DNA from: CAYPEL01 sp036479985
GTDB lineage: Bacteria; Pseudomonadota; Gammaproteobacteria; DSM-19610
DNA: 64,000 bases
NCBI GenBank assembly: GCA_965224815.1
Contig: CBDDAF010000003.1
Location: forward strand, 186,001-250,000
Direction of reading: 5' to 3'
Shown: positions 55,056-64,000 of the stretch, in pieces
Layout: every line of letters begins with the position of its first letter
Numbering within the stretch: the first letter of the stretch is position 1
Program-made: the position numbers and the translations under genes
Notes under the pieces: generated by a model
Seen by the model: only the letters and a program-made list of their open reading frames with translations
Told to the model about the DNA's origin: nothing
Database searches by the model: none

Positions 55056-56444
55056 ATGATTCTGGTCATGCGTCGACTTTTCCTTACTGGCTTGTTGGGT
55101 TTTATATTTCTCGCGGCTTGCTCGAATAACGGAACCCGTCCCGACGGTTACAAGCTACAACCGCATGATGGACTTGTTTCTGAACCCGTATTCAATGGTA
55201 AAGTCTATCTTCGCATGCGCGGAAATCCTGCCGGGCCGGTTGTTTTTCTTGTCCATGGATTGGGTGATGATGCGTCTGAGATCTGGCAGGAAACAATAAA
55301 CAAACTGGAACAAGATTATTTTGTTGCCACGCTGGATTTGCCGGGCTTTGGTCAATCCGGCAAAGCAAATGAATTGTACTCGCCTGAGAATTACGTAAAA
55401 GTCATACATCATCTATCAGAAACTTATATTCGCCAACCCTTTCACTTGGTCGGTCACTCATTAGGCGGAGCAATTTCCCTGCGCTACGCGGCTACATTTC
55501 CCGATGATATAAAAACGCTCACGCTTGTTGACGCCGCAGGCATTCTTCATCGCCTTGCTTACACAAAATATCTGGCGCCGATGGGGCTGAAAATGTTTTC
55601 CGGTGTGGATGTTTTTGACAATAATGATATTTCATCGCTCGTAGGGCTTCTTCTACATAAAGCCGAAGATATGATGCGCTTCGATCCCAGTCGATTGATT
55701 CAGACACCATTCCTTCGTGCTAAAGTACTACGCGGAAACCCAATGACAATTTCGGGCCTGGCATTAGTGCTGGATGATTTCAGTAAAATGCCTTCGAAGG
55801 TGAAAGCTGCCACACGGATTATTTGGGGTGAAAAAGATGAAGTAGCGCCACTGCGAACAGGCCATGTCCTGAATGCCTTAATACCCAATTCCAGTCTACA
55901 CATTATTCCTGGAGCAGGGCACGTCCCGATTCGTAATAACCCGGATGAATTTCACACACTCCTTGTCAAGAGTTTAAAACAAGCTAAGCCAGATCTTGTT
56001 GCGACAGATAAACAGGATGCACAGCAAGGAACTGTAGCCTGTGATAACAAAAACAATGTTATATACAACGGACTGATCAAAACTCTAATCATCAAAAACT
56101 GTAAAAATGTTCTGGTGAAAGATGCGGTGATTGGTAACGTAATCATCGAAAATTCCAGGGTTCATTTAGAAAATTTAAAAATTAACGCAGTGGGAAATAC
56201 GGCGGTTGAGATATCAGACTCAGCAGTCATGATGACTGCCGGTACAATTACTGGAAAAATCGCCATTGCTGCACAAGACAGTCGATTGGATATTGCGGGA
56301 ACAAAGCTTGTTGGAAAAAATGCAGCTGTTGAAATTTCATCAACAACGGATGTGATTTTTTCATTAACGCCAATCTCAAGTGGCCGAAAAGAAGATACCA
56401 TGCTTCATGGCAGGATGAAGCTTCAAGCAGGTAAAAAACTCTAG
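55056..56444 (+). CDS. Lipoprotein alpha/beta hydrolase with beta-helix-like C-terminus
   Basis: 462 residues. Lipobox LAAC (cysteine 22). Alpha/beta hydrolase domain (about 45-310) with oxyanion loop VHGLGDDAS, nucleophile serine 135 in GHSLGG, probable acid D261 in WGEKDEVAPL and histidine 289 in GAGHVP. After a linker, residues about 325-440 form short repeating strands (IKTLIIKNCKNVLVKDAVIG, NVIIENSRVHLENLKI) that look like a small parallel beta-helix. This combination is unusual for hydrolases. Start ATG 55056 is preceded by AGG; ATG 55068 is an alternative. It follows the beta-helix/RTX gene. Confidence 0.8.
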   Translation: MILVMRRLFLTGLLGFIFLAACSNNGTRPDGYKLQPHDGLVSEPVFNGKVYLRMRGNPAGPVVFLVHGLGDDASEIWQETINKLEQDYFVATLDLPGFGQSGKANELYSPENYVKVIHHLSETYIRQPFHLVGHSLGGAISLRYAATFPDDIKTLTLVDAAGILHRLAYTKYLAPMGLKMFSGVDVFDNNDISSLVGLLLHKAEDMMRFDPSRLIQTPFLRAKVLRGNPMTISGLALVLDDFSKMPSKVKAATRIIWGEKDEVAPLRTGHVLNALIPNSSLHIIPGAGHVPIRNNPDEFHTLLVKSLKQAKPDLVATDKQDAQQGTVACDNKNNVIYNGLIKTLIIKNCKNVLVKDAVIGNVIIENSRVHLENLKINAVGNTAVEISDSAVMMTAGTITGKIAIAAQDSRLDIAGTKLVGKNAAVEISSTTDVIFSLTPISSGRKEDTMLHGRMKLQAGKKL

Positions 56445-56624
56445 TTTCGAGAGTGTTCTGTACTCTGTTTCGGCTAATTATCCACCGCGCCATCTCTAAA
56501 TGCCCTTCAAAATAAATTGATAGCTGAGATAATGCGGCTTTCCTGTCAGGAAAGGTGCGCCCGGCCTGTAAATCCATTAAAATTTATTATATTGAACTAA
56601 GCCGAGCCGGATACTATTGAGCCT

Positions 56625-57587
56625 ATGGACCTGAATTTTCTAGATTTCGAGCAACCGATCGCAGAGCTGGAAGCTAAAATAGAAGAGCTGCGTTATGTCG
56701 GTGATGATGCGGAAATCAATATCAATGAAGAAATCGGACGTTTACAGGGTAAAAGCCAGTCCCTGACTGAATCTATATTCTCCAATCTGGACGCCTGGCA
56801 GATTTCTCAATTGGCGCGTCATCCGCAGCGGCCTTTTGCCCTGGATTATATCCAGCGGATATTCACACATTTCGAAGAATTACACGGTGACCGGCTGTAT
56901 GCCGACGATCATGCCATCATCGGTGGCCTGGCGCGTTTGCAAGGTAAACCGGTGATGGTGATTGGTCAGCAAAAGGGCCGAGATACCAAGGAAAAATTAC
57001 GCAGGAATTTTGGCATGCCGCGTCCTGAAGGCTATCGTAAGGTCAAACGCCTGATGGAAATGGCGGAACGGTTTCGATTGCCTGTGCTTACTTTCATTGA
57101 TACGCCTGGCGCTTATCCTGGCATTGGTGCAGAGGAGCGTGGTCAGAGTGAGGCGATTGCACGTAACTTGTTTTTCATGGCGGGGCTAAAAGTACCGATT
57201 GTCTGTACAGTGACAGGTGAAGGCGGTTCCGGTGGTGCTTTGGCAATGGGTGTGGGAGACCACATGGTGATGCTGCAATACAGTATATATTCAGTGATAT
57301 CACCCGAAGGTTGTGCAACGATATTGTGGAAAAGTGCTGATAAGGCATCTGATGCTGCCGAAGCTCTGGGTCTGACATCCGACCGGCTCAAGGAACAGGG
57401 ATTAATCGATGAAATTATCGAGGAGCCACTGGGTGGCGCACATCGTAATCCGGGGGAAATGGCTGATCGGATTCGCGCGGTATTAGTCAGGCAATTGGCC
57501 GCTCTGGAAATAATCCCTCCCGAGGAATTGGTGGCTACGCGTTATAAAAGGCTGATGGACTACGGCAGCTTTATCGAAAAAACTTGA
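56625..57587 (+). CDS. accA: Acetyl-CoA carboxylase carboxyltransferase subunit alpha
   Basis: Transfers the carboxyl group from biotin to acetyl-CoA, with AccD. 320 residues, as in E. coli (319). The N-terminal FLDFEQPIAELEAKIEELR coiled-coil and the crotonase-like GEGGSGGALAMGVGD are intact. It is followed by REP copy R6 and tilS. Confidence 0.97.
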   Translation: MDLNFLDFEQPIAELEAKIEELRYVGDDAEININEEIGRLQGKSQSLTESIFSNLDAWQISQLARHPQRPFALDYIQRIFTHFEELHGDRLYADDHAIIGGLARLQGKPVMVIGQQKGRDTKEKLRRNFGMPRPEGYRKVKRLMEMAERFRLPVLTFIDTPGAYPGIGAEERGQSEAIARNLFFMAGLKVPIVCTVTGEGGSGGALAMGVGDHMVMLQYSIYSVISPEGCATILWKSADKASDAAEALGLTSDRLKEQGLIDEIIEEPLGGAHRNPGEMADRIRAVLVRQLAALEIIPPEELVATRYKRLMDYGSFIEKT

Positions 57588-57617
57588 TCTAAGGTGCCTT
57601 AATTCATAAGTAAAAAC

Positions 57618-57683
57618 CTGTAGGAGCGGCTTTAGCCGCGATGAGGTATATAACGTCCATCGCGGCTAAAGCCGCTCCTACAG
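57618..57683. repeat. REP-like inverted repeat, copy R6 (variant)
   Basis: Arms carry GGCTTTAGCC / GGCTAAAGCC, again changed in both arms at the same paired position, so the hairpin is preserved. Between accA and tilS. Confidence 0.92.
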
Positions 57684-57707
57684 TTAAATCAGAAATTTTT
57701 GTCTTGA

Positions 57708-59063
57708 ATGTCAGAGCTGCACGTGGCGACGAACCTGAATAGTCAAAGTCTTTTAACGTTGTTAAATCAGTTGCCCAGCGCAAAGAGTTACTGGGTGGCC
57801 TACAGCGGTGGTGTCGATTCACATGTTCTGCTGCATTTCCTCGCAAGCATCTCTGAACAGCTTGGTGGTGTCCCGCTGGGTGCGGTTCATATAGATCATC
57901 AGTTGCAACCTGAATCATCAGCCTGGTCAGCGCATTGCCAATCAGTCTGTGAAGAACAGGGATTGCCTTTTGTAAGTTTTAAAATTAATGTTGCTACTGG
58001 ACAGGGTGAAAGCCCTGAGGCTGCGGCACGTGATGCGCGCTATCAGGCGCTACAAGACTGGTTACCAAAAGCCGCAGTATTACTCACTGCGCAACACCAG
58101 GATGATCAGGCAGAAACATTGCTGTTGCAATTATTGCGTGGTGCGGGCAGTAAAGGTCTGGCGGGAATGCCTACTCAAGTTGAGTTTGGGAATGGATTGT
58201 TAGTCCGGCCTTTTCTCGAAACCTCACGCGAAACTATTCTCGCCTATGCGCGCGAGCAGAAACTAAACTGGGTAGAAGACCCGAGCAATACAGATACGCG
58301 TTTTGACCGGAATTTTCTGCGCCATACGGTCGTGCCGCAGTTACAAAAACGCTGGCCATCATTATCAGTTACGTTAAGTCGAGCGGCGCGGCATCAAGCC
58401 GGGCAGGCCGAGCTAAATACTGCTCTGGGTGAGATTGACCTGTTGCGGTGTGAATCAGGCTCGGGACTGTCTGTTAACCGACTTTTAAATTTGACACGAG
58501 TTAGGCAGCGCAATCTACTGCGATTCTGGATCCGCCAATGCGGTTTACCTGTACCAGCTGATAAAATTCTGCAGCGTGTGCTCGATGAGAGTCTCAACTG
58601 TCAGCCCGATGCCAGCCCTTTAGTGCAATGGCCCGGCGCTGAAATACGCCGTTATCGTGATCTGTTATTTGCTATGTCGCCATTGCCCAGCATGGAATGT
58701 GAGCAACACCTTAAATGGCAGCCTGGACAAGTGTTGCAGTTAGAGTGCCCTGCGGGTGTGCTCAGCAGTGAAACCCAAACAGGTATAGGCCTGCATGGCC
58801 GCTTTCTGGAGCAAGCACTTGAAATCCGTTTTCGGCAGGGCGGTGAAGTTTTACAGCCGGTAGCGCGTGGTCAAACACATGCCTTAAAAAAGCTGCTGCA
58901 GGATAAGGGCGTTCCCGGTTGGGAACGAGAACGCTTACCGTTGCTGTATGCCGACGGAAAGCTGGTTGCCGTGCCGGATATTTGTATTTGTGAGGGCTGT
59001 CAGACTGAGCAGGATCAGCCTGGCTATTTACCGCATTGGAGTCGGCTTGAGGCATATCAGTGA
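57708..59063 (+). CDS. tilS: tRNA(Ile)-lysidine synthase
   Basis: Converts C34 of the CAU-anticodon isoleucine tRNA to lysidine, so that it reads AUA. 451 residues. P-loop SGGVDS at 33-38, the N-type ATPase segment LLTAQHQDDQAETLLLQLLR and the C-terminal substrate domain are all present. Normal neighbour of accA. Confidence 0.95.
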   Translation: MSELHVATNLNSQSLLTLLNQLPSAKSYWVAYSGGVDSHVLLHFLASISEQLGGVPLGAVHIDHQLQPESSAWSAHCQSVCEEQGLPFVSFKINVATGQGESPEAAARDARYQALQDWLPKAAVLLTAQHQDDQAETLLLQLLRGAGSKGLAGMPTQVEFGNGLLVRPFLETSRETILAYAREQKLNWVEDPSNTDTRFDRNFLRHTVVPQLQKRWPSLSVTLSRAARHQAGQAELNTALGEIDLLRCESGSGLSVNRLLNLTRVRQRNLLRFWIRQCGLPVPADKILQRVLDESLNCQPDASPLVQWPGAEIRRYRDLLFAMSPLPSMECEQHLKWQPGQVLQLECPAGVLSSETQTGIGLHGRFLEQALEIRFRQGGEVLQPVARGQTHALKKLLQDKGVPGWERERLPLLYADGKLVAVPDICICEGCQTEQDQPGYLPHWSRLEAYQ

Positions 59064-59175
59064 TACGGTTGCCAGAGTTGACTAACCCTATGGATACATT
59101 GTCCCAGTCGGTCTTTTCTGGTAGTCTAATTTCCCGTCCAGCAGTACTTCGTTTCTCCAGATTTTCCGGAGTCGC

Positions 59176-60852
59176 ATGATCCGATATATCTTTATAACCG
59201 GCGGTGTGGTTTCTTCCCTTGGGAAAGGGATCGCCGCCGCTTCGCTTGGTGCATTGTTAGAAGCACGTGGTCTCAAAGTGACCATGCTCAAGCTCGATCC
59301 CTACATCAATGTCGACCCCGGTACCATGAGTCCGTTTCAGCACGGAGAAGTGTTTGTGACTGAAGATGGTACCGAAACTGATTTGGATCTGGGGCATTAT
59401 GAGCGGTTTATCTCCACTACCATGTCGAAGCGGAATAATTTCACCACCGGGCAGATTTACGAAGAAGTCATCCGTAAAGAGCGCCGTGGCGATTATCTGG
59501 GCGCTACCGTACAGGTCATTCCCCATATTACCGATGAGATAAAACGTAATATTGTTGCTGGTGCCGAAGGTGCGGATATTGCCATGGTAGAAATTGGTGG
59601 CACCGTAGGTGATATCGAATCTTTACCCTTCCTGGAAGCAATACGCCAGATGGGCGTCGAACTTGGCCACGACCGGGTGGTTTTCATGCACCTGACATTG
59701 GTGCCGTATATTGCCGCTTCAGGTGAGATAAAAACCAAACCGACACAGCATTCGGTAAAAGAGCTGCGTTCCATTGGTATCCAGCCGGATATTTTGATGT
59801 GCCGTGCTGACCGGCCCTTGCCAGATGAAGAGCGGCGCAAGATTGCTTTGTTTACCAATGTACAGGAACGCGCTGTTATTTCAGCCATAGATGTCGACAG
59901 CATCTACAAGATACCTCTGCTATTGCACGAACAAAATCTAGATGAGATTGCAGTCGACTTACTCCGGCTGGAGCTACCACCCGCTGATTTATCCCAGTGG
60001 AAATACGTCGTTGACAGACTGGCGCATCCGCTACAGGAAGTTACCGTGGCAATGGTCGGTAAATACGTCAATCTCACGGAATCATACAAATCCTTATCCG
60101 AGGCACTGGTGCACGCCGGGATACACACCCAGACTAAAGTGAATATCGAATATATCGACTCGGAAATCATCGAGGCAAAAGGCTTGTCGGTACTGGATGA
60201 AATGGATGCTATCCTGGTGCCCGGTGGTTTCGGGGAGCGGGGTGTCGAAGGCAAGGTCATGGCCGTGCGCTATGCCCGTGAACAGGGCATTCCCTATCTT
60301 GGTATCTGTCTGGGTATGCAAGTGGCTGTGATCGAATACGCACGCAACGTTGCAAATCTAGCAAATGCACAAAGCACCGAGTTTCAGAGCGGTTCGCCAC
60401 ATCCTGTGATTGCATTAATTACCGAGTGGCAGGAGCAGGATGGAACAGTTGAAAAGCGTGGTGAGGATTCAAATCTTGGTGGCACCATGCGGCTCGGGGG
60501 GCAGGAATGTCGCTTAACTCATGGCTCTCTTGCGCACTCTATTTATGACAAAGACGTAATTGTTGAACGCCATCGCCACCGGTATGAGTTTAATAATCAC
60601 TATCGCGAGCGACTTGAAGCAGCAGGGTTAACGTTATCGGGTATATCAATTGATGGTAATCTGGTTGAGGTTGTTGAAATAACAGATCATCCCTGGTTTC
60701 TTGCCTGTCAGTTTCATCCAGAGTTTACGTCTACACCGCGTAGCGGACATCCATTGTTCAACGGGTTTATCAATGCTGCCAATACGAGGCATGCGGACAA
60801 GCACCATACAGCAGCTGCAACGCATAAACTGCGTGCTGATGCTGGCAGGTAG
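59176..60852 (+). CDS. pyrG: CTP synthase
   Basis: Makes CTP from UTP with glutamine. 558 residues. The synthase domain starts IRYIFITGGVVSSLGKGIAA, and the C-terminal glutamine amidotransferase carries the catalytic cysteine in YLGICLGMQVA and the later HPEFTS histidine. The C-terminus has an extra 15-residue tail rich in H and A. kdsA follows. Confidence 0.98.
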   Translation: MIRYIFITGGVVSSLGKGIAAASLGALLEARGLKVTMLKLDPYINVDPGTMSPFQHGEVFVTEDGTETDLDLGHYERFISTTMSKRNNFTTGQIYEEVIRKERRGDYLGATVQVIPHITDEIKRNIVAGAEGADIAMVEIGGTVGDIESLPFLEAIRQMGVELGHDRVVFMHLTLVPYIAASGEIKTKPTQHSVKELRSIGIQPDILMCRADRPLPDEERRKIALFTNVQERAVISAIDVDSIYKIPLLLHEQNLDEIAVDLLRLELPPADLSQWKYVVDRLAHPLQEVTVAMVGKYVNLTESYKSLSEALVHAGIHTQTKVNIEYIDSEIIEAKGLSVLDEMDAILVPGGFGERGVEGKVMAVRYAREQGIPYLGICLGMQVAVIEYARNVANLANAQSTEFQSGSPHPVIALITEWQEQDGTVEKRGEDSNLGGTMRLGGQECRLTHGSLAHSIYDKDVIVERHRHRYEFNNHYRERLEAAGLTLSGISIDGNLVEVVEITDHPWFLACQFHPEFTSTPRSGHPLFNGFINAANTRHADKHHTAAATHKLRADAGR

Positions 60853-60937
60853 TTTTTAGGAGTTTTTGTTAATTCATGGTTCAATTAACAAGAGGTTTCA
60901 TAGAGAGAAATTTTTATTTATAAAGGTTACATAAATA

Positions 60938-61777
60938 ATGAAATTATGTGGATTCGAAGCGGGGCTTGACGCCCCTTTTTTTCTGATTGCCGGCCCCTGT
61001 GTCATTGAGTCTGAAGCGATGGCGATGGAGACTTCAGCTGAACTGAAAAAGATTACTGAAGCATTAGGCATACCCTTTATATACAAATCATCATTTGATA
61101 AAGCCAACCGGTCATCGGCAAGCAGTTTTCGTGGTCCGGGTATAGCTGAAGGGTTGCGCATCCTGCAAAAAGTGAAAGATGAAATCGGTGTGCCGGTGTT
61201 GACCGATGTTCACGAAGATACCCCGCTAGATGAGGTTGCTTCGGTGGTCGATGTGCTGCAAACACCGGCTTTTCTTTGCCGTCAGACCAATTTTATTCAG
61301 AATGTGGCGCGGACGGGTAAACCGGTCAATATTAAAAAAGGTCAATTCCTTGCACCTTGGGACATGAAGAATGTGGTAGATAAGGCGCGTGCAGCAGGCA
61401 ATGATCAAATCATGGTGTGTGAGCGTGGCGCGTCTTTTGGTTATAACAACCTGGTATCCGATATGCGGTCAGTTGCCGCGATGCGAGATACCGGTGCGCC
61501 GGTTGTGTTTGATGCCACGCATTCGGTTCAGTTGCCAGGTGGACAGGGTAATGTTTCAGGTGGACAACGTGAATATGTACCTGTACTTGCACGCGCCGCG
61601 ATTGCTGCTGGCGTTGCTGGTGTGTTTATGGAAACGCATCCGCAACCTGAAAAAGCCTTGAGCGATGGCCCTAATGCCTGGCCTTTGGCTCAGATGAGTG
61701 AGTTATTGCAAATATTGAAAACACTGGATAGTGCGGTTAAGGCGCAGCCTTTTGCGGAAGCGGAATTATTAAAGTAG
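60938..61777 (+). CDS. kdsA: 3-deoxy-8-phosphooctulonate synthase
   Basis: KDO-8-phosphate synthase for the inner core of lipopolysaccharide. 279 residues. FFLIAGPCVIESEAMAMETS and IYKSSFDKANRSSASSFRGP are family signatures; VFMETHPQPEKALSDGPNAW is near the C-terminus. Usual pyrG-kdsA-eno context. Confidence 0.97.
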   Translation: MKLCGFEAGLDAPFFLIAGPCVIESEAMAMETSAELKKITEALGIPFIYKSSFDKANRSSASSFRGPGIAEGLRILQKVKDEIGVPVLTDVHEDTPLDEVASVVDVLQTPAFLCRQTNFIQNVARTGKPVNIKKGQFLAPWDMKNVVDKARAAGNDQIMVCERGASFGYNNLVSDMRSVAAMRDTGAPVVFDATHSVQLPGGQGNVSGGQREYVPVLARAAIAAGVAGVFMETHPQPEKALSDGPNAWPLAQMSELLQILKTLDSAVKAQPFAEAELLK

Positions 61778-61870
61778 TTTGTTAATGCAGTAAGTTTATT
61801 ATCGAATAAGCGCATACGCACTTGTCATCACAAACTGAACTCGAAATTCAGATGCTGAATTATGAAAGAA

Positions 61871-61980
61871 TCGTCCCCTCCCCCTCAGGGGGAGGGACAG
61901 GGAGAGGGGATTAAACAGGCAGTTGCTTTTAATTTTATCCCCTCTCCCCAGCCCTCCCCCTGAGGGGGAGGGAGTTAGTG
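61871..61980. repeat. Double-hairpin C/G-rich element, copy I (full)
   Basis: About 110 bp, TCGTCCCC to GGAGTTAGTG. Its central core reads GGCAGTTGC, the reverse of GCAACTGCC in copies G and H, while the arms keep their orientation. It lies between kdsA and eno, so both genes' transcripts would carry it if read through. Confidence 0.92.
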
Positions 61981-62057
61981 CGCGGTTGCGGTACAAATAA
62001 TTAGATGATTTATATTTTAAAATAGTTTTGTAGCTTATTGTTTCATTTGGAGAAAGA

Positions 62058-63341
62058 ATGTCAAAAATAGCAGACGTGCGCGGTCGGGAGATCCTGGATT
62101 CGCGCGGCAATCCAACTGTTGAAGCAGATGTTGTATTAGCGTCTGGAGCAATAGGACGTGCAGCGGTTCCGTCTGGAGCTTCTACAGGCACACGTGAAGC
62201 AGTGGAATTACGTGATGGGGATAAATCCCGTTATCTTGGTAAAGGTGTAACTAAGGCCGTTGCCAATGTTAACGGTGAGATACGTAATGCCGTAAACGGA
62301 CTTGCGGCTGATGATCAGGTAGCGTTGGATAAAAAGCTGATCGATCTCGACGGGACAGACAATAAAAGTAGGTTAGGAGCTAATGCAACGTTGGCAGTCT
62401 CGCTGGCAACTGCGCAAGCGCAAGCCACAGAAAACAACACCCCTTTATATCGTTATTTGCAACCGGATGGACCGTACAACATGCCGGTTCCGATGATGAA
62501 TATTATTAATGGTGGTGAGCACGCCAATAATAGCGTCGATTTGCAGGAGTTTATGATCTTGCCAGTTGGTGCATCCAGTCTAAAGGAAGCGGTACGTTAC
62601 GGTGCAGAAATATTTCATGCGCTTAAATCCGTATTAGACGGTATGAAGCTAAATACAGCGGTAGGTGATGAAGGTGGTTTTGCGCCGGACTTACCATCCA
62701 ACGAAGCCGCTATCGATGTTATCCTGCAGGCAATTGAGCAAGCCGGATTCAAAGCCGGTAAAGATATATATCTGGGGCTCGATGCGGCCAGTTCTGAATT
62801 TTACCGTGAGGGTAAATATCATCTCGACTCAGAAGACAAACATTTTACGGCCGAAGAATTTACAGATTTTCTGGCTAGCTGGGTGGCGCAGTATCCAATA
62901 TTATCCATTGAAGATGGCATGGCCGAAGACGACTGGGATGGCTGGAAGTTGTTGACCGATAAAATCGGCAATAAGGTACAGTTAGTCGGCGATGATTTAT
63001 TTGTTACCAATACGAGTATCTTGCAGCGCGGCATTTCCGGTAATATCGCCAATTCGATTTTGATAAAACCCAATCAGATAGGTACTTTGACCGAAACAAT
63101 GGCGGCGATTGATATGGCAACTGATGCAGGTTTCTCGGCCGTGGTTTCACACCGTTCAGGCGAGACAGAAGATGTCATCATTGCTGACATATCAGTAGGT
63201 AGCGCAGCGACACAGATTAAAACCGGTTCACTGTCGCGGTCTGACCGGGTAGCCAAGTACAATCGCCTGATGCGTATCGAAGAAGAATTACAGGATCAGT
63301 GCCGATATATGGGCGCTGCTGCTTTTTCAACGTTGAGCTAA
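62058..63341 (+). CDS. eno: Enolase
   Basis: Converts 2-phosphoglycerate to phosphoenolpyruvate. 427 residues. The N-terminus GREILDSRGNPTVEADV and the C-terminal SHRSGETEDVIIADIS are typical; metal-binding SIEDGMAEDDWDGW and active-site LIKPNQIGT are present. A GGAGAAAG ribosome site precedes the ATG. ftsB follows 17 bases downstream. Confidence 0.98.
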   Translation: MSKIADVRGREILDSRGNPTVEADVVLASGAIGRAAVPSGASTGTREAVELRDGDKSRYLGKGVTKAVANVNGEIRNAVNGLAADDQVALDKKLIDLDGTDNKSRLGANATLAVSLATAQAQATENNTPLYRYLQPDGPYNMPVPMMNIINGGEHANNSVDLQEFMILPVGASSLKEAVRYGAEIFHALKSVLDGMKLNTAVGDEGGFAPDLPSNEAAIDVILQAIEQAGFKAGKDIYLGLDAASSEFYREGKYHLDSEDKHFTAEEFTDFLASWVAQYPILSIEDGMAEDDWDGWKLLTDKIGNKVQLVGDDLFVTNTSILQRGISGNIANSILIKPNQIGTLTETMAAIDMATDAGFSAVVSHRSGETEDVIIADISVGSAATQIKTGSLSRSDRVAKYNRLMRIEEELQDQCRYMGAAAFSTLS

Positions 63342-63358
63342 ACTGTCTGGTAAGGATC

Positions 63359-63649
63359 ATGCGTGGTTGGTTATTGATTCTTTTGGTATTGCTGGCGTTG
63401 TTGCAATACCGACTTTGGGTGGGTGATGGCAGTCTTGCAGAAGTCTGGCAGCTGCATCGTCAGGCTGAAGCGCAGAAATCTGAAAATGATCAGCTTGAAG
63501 AACGAAACCAGACATTGGATGCTGAAGTCAAGGATCTAAAACAAGGTCAGGCTGCGATTGAAGAACGGGCACGTGAAGAGCTTGGAATGATCCGTGATGA
63601 TGAAACTTTCTACCATATCATTGAAAAAGATAATGCCGATGAACGGTAA
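63359..63649 (+). CDS. ftsB: Cell division protein FtsB
   Basis: Small inner-membrane divisome protein that pairs with FtsL and FtsQ. 96 residues from the ATG at 63359: one membrane helix (about 3-20) and a periplasmic coiled-coil (about 32-65) followed by the conserved AREELGMIRDDETFYHII end. The frame is open upstream inside eno, but the 63359 start gives the standard protein. ispD begins four bases later. Confidence 0.95.
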   Translation: MRGWLLILLVLLALLQYRLWVGDGSLAEVWQLHRQAEAQKSENDQLEERNQTLDAEVKDLKQGQAAIEERAREELGMIRDDETFYHIIEKDNADER

Positions 63650-63652
63650 TCA

Positions 63653-64000
63653 ATGACACAGGATACTCCATGTTGGGCAGTCATCCCTGCCGCTGGTAGC
63701 AGTCGGCGAATGGGCGGTGATACGCCTAAGCAATTGCTCAAAATCAGCGGTAAAACAATTCTTTCCTACGTGCTGGAAGTTCTGGCTACAGAACCTATGA
63801 TCAAAGGCGTAGTCCTGGTCGGCCCTGAAAAACAGTTACCGGATGATATCCGCGATGCCTATCAGGATAAACCGATACTGACTGTTGAAGGTGGTAAAGA
63901 ACGTTGCTATTCCGTGATGAATGGATTGCTGCGGTTGTCTGAAGAAATTCCAGACGATAACTGGGTGTTGGTGCACGATGCAGCACGTCCCTGTTTGCGG
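63653..64000 (+). CDS. ispD: IspD, 2-C-methyl-D-erythritol 4-phosphate cytidylyltransferase (partial)
   Basis: First 116 codons only; the gene runs off the window. The start WAVIPAAGSSRRMGGDTPKQ is the nucleotide-binding loop of the family, and WVLVHDAARPCLR is the conserved central motif. It is the next enzyme after Dxr in the isoprenoid pathway and follows ftsB as in most gammaproteobacteria. Confidence 0.95.
   Translation, partial: MTQDTPCWAVIPAAGSSRRMGGDTPKQLLKISGKTILSYVLEVLATEPMIKGVVLVGPEKQLPDDIRDAYQDKPILTVEGGKERCYSVMNGLLRLSEEIPDDNWVLVHDAARPCLR

Noticed and set aside
1..64000. tRNA or rRNA genes
   Set aside because: No T-arm or rRNA-like sequences were found on reading both strands; a covariance search was not possible, so a missed tRNA cannot be excluded.

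Overview
The window comes from a gammaproteobacterium that gains energy by oxidising reduced sulfur. The left edge carries aprM-aprB-aprA (adenosine-5'-phosphosulfate reductase with the AprM membrane anchor). The right half is the classic gammaproteobacterial block rpsB-tsf-pyrH-frr-uppS-cdsA-dxr-rseP-bamA-skp-lpxD-fabZ-lpxA-lpxB-rnhB-dnaE-accA-tilS-pyrG-kdsA-eno-ftsB-ispD, which makes lipid A, peptidoglycan and isoprenoid precursors and outer-membrane proteins. I cannot name the genus. No tRNA, rRNA, CRISPR array or transposase gene was seen.

Layout. 0-3.4 kb: aprMBA on the minus strand, closed by a terminator. 3.9-9.5 kb: plsB, then divergent mrcB (PBP1b) and a TPR lipoprotein. 9.5-16 kb: an accessory, damaged region. 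It holds a hypothetical nuclease-like gene, a frameshifted yoaA helicase, a DUF559 endonuclease-like gene between palindromic repeat arms, a frameshifted tsaB, a frameshifted small gene, about 1.2 kb with no intact gene, and a TauE/SafE permease. 16-19.8 kb: GFA-family protein, secreted MBL hydrolase, DUF302 protein, a membrane protein and an orphan ParA. 20-27.6 kb (minus): dapC, dapD, yffB and dapE for lysine/diaminopimelate synthesis, followed by a translationally coupled TatT-DctP-DctQ-DctM TRAP transporter. 27.7-32.4 kb: EamA permease, VOC protein, glnD and map. 32.6-64 kb: the essential block. It is interrupted between dnaE and accA by a 4.7-kb accessory insert with a glycine-zipper lipoprotein, a secreted beta-helix/RTX/GlyGly-CTERM protein and a lipoprotein hydrolase with a beta-helix-like tail.

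Two interspersed repeat families mark the sequence. One is a REP-like 24-bp inverted repeat (six copies). The other is a C/G-rich double-hairpin element of about 105-112 bp (four full copies plus five solo arms). The DUF559 gene lies between two arms of the second family, at a point that splits the yoaA-tsaB pair, which is adjacent in E. coli. I regard this as the most interesting lead.

Four single-base frame disruptions lie between 11.6 and 13.7 kb. They could be assembly errors or real decay; the sequence alone cannot decide.
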